Shown: positions 5,575 to 9,487 of the stretch, in pieces
How the letters are laid out: every line of letters starts with the position of its first letter
Numbering within the stretch: position 1 is the stretch's first letter
Source of the DNA: an uncultured Clostridia bacterium
GTDB lineage: Bacteria; Bacillota; Clostridia; TANB77; CAG-508
NCBI GenBank assembly: GCA_934168355.1
Contig: CAKPNI010000043.1
Span: forward strand, 1-9,487
Direction: 5' to 3'
Length of the DNA: 9,487 nt
Translations under genes and position numbers: made by a program
The notes under the pieces: generated by a model
Seen by the model: the letters and a program-made list of their open reading frames with translations, nothing else
Database searches by the model: none
Told to the model about the DNA's origin: nothing

Positions 5575-8229
5575 TTATTTAATCTTCTCAAGCATTTCTT
5601 TATATTTCTCCAACTTAGCTTTTTCTTCATCAACCTTTTCCTTTGGAGCCTTATTTACAAAACCTGGATTAGAAAGCATCTTTTCAGCTCTTTGTATTTC
5701 AAATTCAATCTTCTTAATTTCCTCTTCTTTTCTCTTAGCCTCTTCTTCCAAATCAACTAAACCATTTTGAGGAATATAAACTTCAATACCTTCTTTTACA
5801 ATGCTAATCATATTTCCTTGAAGATCATCTACTTTTTCTTTAACGATTAAATTTTCTCCAAATCCTAATTTAATTATAAAATCTTTTGATTCTTCAATTT
5901 CTTTAACATATTTTGTAACAAATATTAAATCTGTTTTTTTGCTTGGATGAACATTCATTTTGGCTCTTATATTACGTATTTCAACAATTATGTCTTTTAT
6001 AGTTTCTACAATTTTAGCATCATCTACAAATTCTATATTTTGGGTAATAGGCCAATCTGATACCATAAGTTCCTTATTGTCTGTATATTTTGATATAACA
6101 TCGTAAATTTCAGATGTTATAAAAGGCATAAATGGATGTAATAATTTTAAACTTGAAGAAAGTACATTTAATAATACATATGATACTTGTACTTTTTTTG
6201 CTTCTTCTTCACTATATAATCTTGTTTTTGCCATTTCTATATACCAATCACAAAATTCGTCTCTTATAAAACTATAAATATTATCTATTGCGATTCCAAG
6301 ATCATAATTTTCAATATTTCTTGTTACTTCATTTATTAGATTTTCTAATTTGTTTATTATCCATTTATCTTCTATTTCAAGCATTTCTCCACTATATTTG
6401 TTGTTTTCTATTGCCTTTTCTTCAAATGCTTTTATTTTTTCTACTTCTGGTAAATTCATTGTAACAAATTTTGCAGCATTCCAAATTTTATTTGCAAAAT
6501 TTGATGCTTGCTCTAGTTTTTCTGGCATGTATTTTATGTCATTTCCCATTGTTGTTCCAGAAAGTACTGAAAATCTTAATGCATCTGCTCCATATTTTTC
6601 TATAACATCTAATGGGTCCACACCATTTCCTAATGTTTTTGACATTTTTCTTCCTTGACTATCACGAATTATTCCATGTATTAATACATCTTTAAATGGC
6701 TCTTTGCCTGTAAATTCTAGTCCTTGTGTCATCATTCTTGATACCCAGAATGTTATTATATCAAATCCAGTAACTAATACATTTGTTGGATAAAATCTCT
6801 TGTAGTCTTCGTTTTCTGTATTTGGCCAACCAAGTGTTGAAAATGGCCATAATGCAGAACTAAACCATGTGTCTAATGTGTCTTCATCTTGATGGATATG
6901 GCTTGAACCACATTTTGAACATTTGCCAGGATTTGCCTTACTGACTGTAATTTCTCCACATTCGTCACAATAATATGCTGGAATTCTGTGTCCCCACCAT
7001 AACTGACGTGATATACACCAATCTTGGATATTGTCTAGCCAATTGAAATATTGTTTTTCATATCTTTTTGGTATAAATGTTGTTTTTCCATTTCTTACAC
7101 TATCTGCTGCTCTTTTTGCTAAATCTTTCATTGATACAAACCATTGCATTGATATTCTTGGTTCTATTGTTGTTTTACATCTTTCACATTTAGCAACATT
7201 ATGTGTGTAATCTTCTGTATTTACAAGCGCTCCTAATTTTTGAAGTTTTTCTACTATTATTTTACGAGCATCTAATATATCCATTCCTTTTAGCTCTGGA
7301 ACTAAGTCATTCATTTTGTTGCTTTCATCAAATACTTCTACTATCTCTAAGTTATGTCTTAATCCTGCTTGATAGTCATTCATATCATGAGCTGGTGTGA
7401 TTTTTACACATCCTGTTCCAAATTCTTTTTCTACAAATTCATCTGCAATTATTGGAATTTCTTTGTTCATTATTGGTAAAATACATTTTTTGCCTACTAT
7501 ATTTTTGTATCTTTCATCATCTGGATGTACAGCAACAGCAGTATCACCTAGCATTGTTTCTGGTCTTGTTGTTGCAACTTCTACATATCCATCACTATCT
7601 ACAATTTTATATCTTATATGCCATAGGTGTGATGGCTCTTCTTTATATTCTACTTCCGCATCTGATATTGATGTTTTACAACTTGGGCAATAGTTTACCA
7701 TTCTTGTTCCTTTATATATTAGACCTTTGTTATATAAACTTACAAATTGTTCTAATACTGCGTCACTCATTCCGTCATCTAATGTAAATCTATTTCTATC
7801 CCAATCACATGAACATCCAAGTTTACGTTGTTGTCTTTGAATTATTCCACCATATTCATGTGTCCAATCCCATGCTTCTTCTAGGAATTTTTCTCTTCCT
7901 AATTCTTGTTTTGTTTTTCCTTCTGATTTTAGTTTTTGTACAACTTTCATTTCTGTTGATATTGCTGCATGGTCACTTCCTGGTAACCATAAACAATCAT
8001 ATCCTTGCATTCTTTTTGTTCTTATCAATACATCTTGTATTGTTCCATCTAACGCATGACCCATATGCAGTTTTCCTGTTACATTTGGCGGTGGCATCAT
8101 TATGCAGTATGGCTTTTTGTTTTTGTCCATACTTGGTTTAAAATAGCCTTTTTCTTCCCATCTTTGATATAATTTTTCTTCAAATTCTTTTGGATTGTAC
8201 TTTTCTTCTAATTTATTTTTTGTTTCCAT
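5575..8229 (-). CDS. valS: Valyl-tRNA synthetase
   Basis: A cytoplasmic class I aminoacyl-tRNA synthetase that charges tRNA-Val with valine using ATP. The 884 residues match the usual bacterial length. The HIGH-type motif is HMGH (about residue 55) in PPPNVTGKLHMGHAL, and the KMSKS motif is KMSKT (about 528). The editing domain that removes mischarged threonine shows TTRPETMLGD (about 220) and AHDMNDYQ (about 280). Cysteine pairs CPSC, CERC, CDEC and CSKC suggest zinc-binding knuckles. The tail, from about 825, is a charged coiled coil ending KYKEMLEKIK, as in the family. ATG 8229 is preferred over the in-frame TTG at 8232 because AGGAGG (8237-8242) sits seven bases from it. No T-box leader, frequent for this gene in Firmicutes, fits in the short upstream gap. 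Confidence 0.98.
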   Translation of the reverse strand: METKNKLEEKYNPKEFEEKLYQRWEEKGYFKPSMDKNKKPYCIMMPPPNVTGKLHMGHALDGTIQDVLIRTKRMQGYDCLWLPGSDHAAISTEMKVVQKLKSEGKTKQELGREKFLEEAWDWTHEYGGIIQRQQRKLGCSCDWDRNRFTLDDGMSDAVLEQFVSLYNKGLIYKGTRMVNYCPSCKTSISDAEVEYKEEPSHLWHIRYKIVDSDGYVEVATTRPETMLGDTAVAVHPDDERYKNIVGKKCILPIMNKEIPIIADEFVEKEFGTGCVKITPAHDMNDYQAGLRHNLEIVEVFDESNKMNDLVPELKGMDILDARKIIVEKLQKLGALVNTEDYTHNVAKCERCKTTIEPRISMQWFVSMKDLAKRAADSVRNGKTTFIPKRYEKQYFNWLDNIQDWCISRQLWWGHRIPAYYCDECGEITVSKANPGKCSKCGSSHIHQDEDTLDTWFSSALWPFSTLGWPNTENEDYKRFYPTNVLVTGFDIITFWVSRMMTQGLEFTGKEPFKDVLIHGIIRDSQGRKMSKTLGNGVDPLDVIEKYGADALRFSVLSGTTMGNDIKYMPEKLEQASNFANKIWNAAKFVTMNLPEVEKIKAFEEKAIENNKYSGEMLEIEDKWIINKLENLINEVTRNIENYDLGIAIDNIYSFIRDEFCDWYIEMAKTRLYSEEEAKKVQVSYVLLNVLSSSLKLLHPFMPFITSEIYDVISKYTDNKELMVSDWPITQNIEFVDDAKIVETIKDIIVEIRNIRAKMNVHPSKKTDLIFVTKYVKEIEESKDFIIKLGFGENLIVKEKVDDLQGNMISIVKEGIEVYIPQNGLVDLEEEAKRKEEEIKKIEFEIQRAEKMLSNPGFVNKAPKEKVDEEKAKLEKYKEMLEKIK

Positions 8230-8265
8230 CAACGGCCCTCCTTTTTTGCGCCATATATACGCACA

Positions 8266-8304
8266 AAAATCGTCACTATATTTTTCTAATATAATGACGA
8301 TTTT
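8266..8304 (-). terminator. Terminator hairpin after eno, overlapping the valS promoter
   Basis: AAAATCGTCA (8266-8275) pairs perfectly with 8295-8304. After one mismatch, five further A-T pairs lead to a 7-base loop. On the minus strand the hairpin is followed by one more U and then GTG, so the U run is formed partly by the stem. It lies 65 bases after the eno stop and best fits an eno terminator. Its upstream arm overlaps the -10 box of the valS promoter, so transcripts from that promoter would not carry the complete stem. Confidence 0.65.
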
Positions 8305-8328
8305 ATCGCATTTTATCTAATTTGTCAA
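8300..8328 (-). promoter_or_regulatory. valS promoter
   Basis: A consensus TTGACA (8323-8328) and TAAAAT (8300-8305) are 17 bases apart on the minus strand. A start near 8293 gives a leader of about 65 bases before ATG 8229. Confidence 0.75.
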
Positions 8329-8368
8329 TAATTCATGTAATCATATGTTTCCAAAAGTAAAGAAATTA

Positions 8369-9487
8369 TTACACATTTAATCCTTTTCTACCAGCATAAA
8401 TTGCAGCATCTTGAAGGTCGTTTTCAATATTTAATAATCTATTGTATTTAGCAACTCTATCAGTTCTACAAGGAGCACCAGTTTTGATTTGTCCTGCATT
8501 TGTAGCAACTGCAACATCAGCTAAAGTAGTATCTTCTGTTTCACCACTTCTGTGTGATACAACAGCTGTATAACCATTTTTCTTAGCAAGTTCAATTGCA
8601 TCTAATGTTTCTGTTAAAGTTCCTATTTGGTTTAATTTAATTAATATACTATTTGTTACTCCTAAATCTAAACCTTTTTGTAATCTCTTAATATTTGTAA
8701 CAAATAAGTCATCTCCAACTAATTGAACTTTCTTTCCTAATCTATCTGTTAATTTTTTCCATCCATCCCAGTCTTCTTCTGCTAATCCATCTTCTACTGA
8801 GATTATTGGATATCTATTGCATAGGTCTTCTATAAAGTCTATCATTTCGTCACATGTTTTTGTAACACCTATTTTCCAGAAATGATATTCTCCTTCTTTT
8901 CCTATTTTTTTAGCTTCATCATACATTTCTGTAGCAGCACAGTCTAATGCTAAGCAAATATCTTCACCTGGTTTGTATCCAGCTTTTTCAATTGCTTCCA
9001 TTATTATTGCTAATGCTTCGTCCTCATCTTTAACGTTTGGTGCAAATCCACCTTCATCACCAACAGCTGTTGATAATCCTTTTTCTTTAAGAACTTTCTT
9101 TAAGTTATGATATACTTCTGCTCCCATTCTCATACATTCTGTAAATGATTTTGCTCCAACTGGCATTATCATAAATTCTTGTACACTAAGTGTTGAATCT
9201 GCATGTTTTCCACCATTCATGATGTTCATCATTGGTGTTGGAAGTACTTTTGCATTTATTCCACCAATATAGTTATATAATTCCATTCCCAAAGAACTAG
9301 CAGCAGCTCTTGCAACTGCAAGTGAAACTCCAAGTGTTGCATTTGCTCCTAATTTTCCTTTATTTTCTGTTCCATCTAATTCTATTAATGTTTTATCTAA
9401 TCCTACTTGGTCATAGGCATTCATTCCTATTATTTTATCTCTAATTATTGTATTTACGTTTTCTACTGCTTTTAATACACCTTTTCC
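8369..9487 (-). CDS. eno: Enolase, N-terminus beyond the window
   Basis: Glycolytic enzyme converting 2-phosphoglycerate to phosphoenolpyruvate, Mg-dependent and cytoplasmic. The visible 372 residues start at GKGVLKAVENVNT and run through the edge of the window; about 60 residues are missing from the usual 430 or so. Catalytic and metal-binding regions are intact: NGGKHAD and QEFMIMP, VGDEGGFAP (catalytic Glu), LALDCAATEMYD and SVEDGLAEEDWDGW and VGDDLFVTN (Mg-binding Asp, Glu, Asp), ILIKLNQIGTLTE (catalytic Lys), and SHRSGETEDTTLAD. The end GQIKTGAPCRTDRVAKYNRLL is of the Firmicutes type. The ATG at 9424 is internal, since the reading frame and enolase sequence continue upstream of it. A terminator follows, so it is probably transcribed separately from valS. 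Confidence 0.98.
   Translation of the reverse strand, partial: GKGVLKAVENVNTIIRDKIIGMNAYDQVGLDKTLIELDGTENKGKLGANATLGVSLAVARAAASSLGMELYNYIGGINAKVLPTPMMNIMNGGKHADSTLSVQEFMIMPVGAKSFTECMRMGAEVYHNLKKVLKEKGLSTAVGDEGGFAPNVKDEDEALAIIMEAIEKAGYKPGEDICLALDCAATEMYDEAKKIGKEGEYHFWKIGVTKTCDEMIDFIEDLCNRYPIISVEDGLAEEDWDGWKKLTDRLGKKVQLVGDDLFVTNIKRLQKGLDLGVTNSILIKLNQIGTLTETLDAIELAKKNGYTAVVSHRSGETEDTTLADVAVATNAGQIKTGAPCRTDRVAKYNRLLNIENDLQDAAIYAGRKGLNV

Noticed and set aside
7203..8141. Several plus-strand open frames across valS
   Set aside because: They lie antisense to a clearly intact valS, have low-complexity Leu/Phe-rich products, and show no ribosome binding site or recognisable domain.

Overview
The window looks like a chromosomal stretch from a very AT-rich, Gram-positive-like anaerobe, most likely an uncultured gut Clostridia/Bacillota lineage. 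The grounds are the strong GGAGG-type ribosome binding sites, the TTGACA/TATAAT promoters, the Firmicutes-style enolase tail, and the prepilin-type anchors of the GITLIALVVT kind that are common in such genomes. I cannot assign a genus.

The right part (about 5575-9487) is housekeeping: valS (valyl-tRNA synthetase) and the 3' nine-tenths of eno (enolase), both on the minus strand. A terminator hairpin after eno overlaps the valS promoter.

The left part (1-5549) is accessory. It holds at least two, and with the left window edge three, repeats of a surface-protein cassette on the minus strand. Each cassette has (a) a near-identical leader with a sigma-A-like promoter, a short ORF that begins MQKIINAETLAGV and runs into a His-Thr repeat coded by an (AC)16 microsatellite, and a 20-bp imperfect hairpin; and (b) a gene whose first 40 or so codons encode a constant prepilin-type anchor, followed by an unrelated C-terminal module. 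One cassette carries GLUG repeats (235-2208). The other carries an RCC1-type beta-propeller (3596-5273) and has a one-base frameshift inside the anchor.

Between the cassettes, on the plus strand, is an Rpn-family PD-(D/E)XK nuclease gene (2688-3524). It seems to have lost its ATG to ATT, and it keeps an internal Shine-Dalgarno plus ATG that could make a separate C-terminal protein. A nearly identical but internally deleted scrap of the same gene lies in the equivalent place beside the left cassette (111-207). The whole unit, nuclease plus leader plus anchored protein, therefore appears to have been duplicated and then decayed unequally.

The most interesting elements are the repeated (His-Thr)n leader ORF with its hairpin (a candidate attenuator or phase-variable switch for surface proteins), the constant-anchor/variable-module cassette layout next to a recombination-associated nuclease, and the possible intragenic small Rpn protein. 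Function of the leader is inference; only its structure and repetition are seen.
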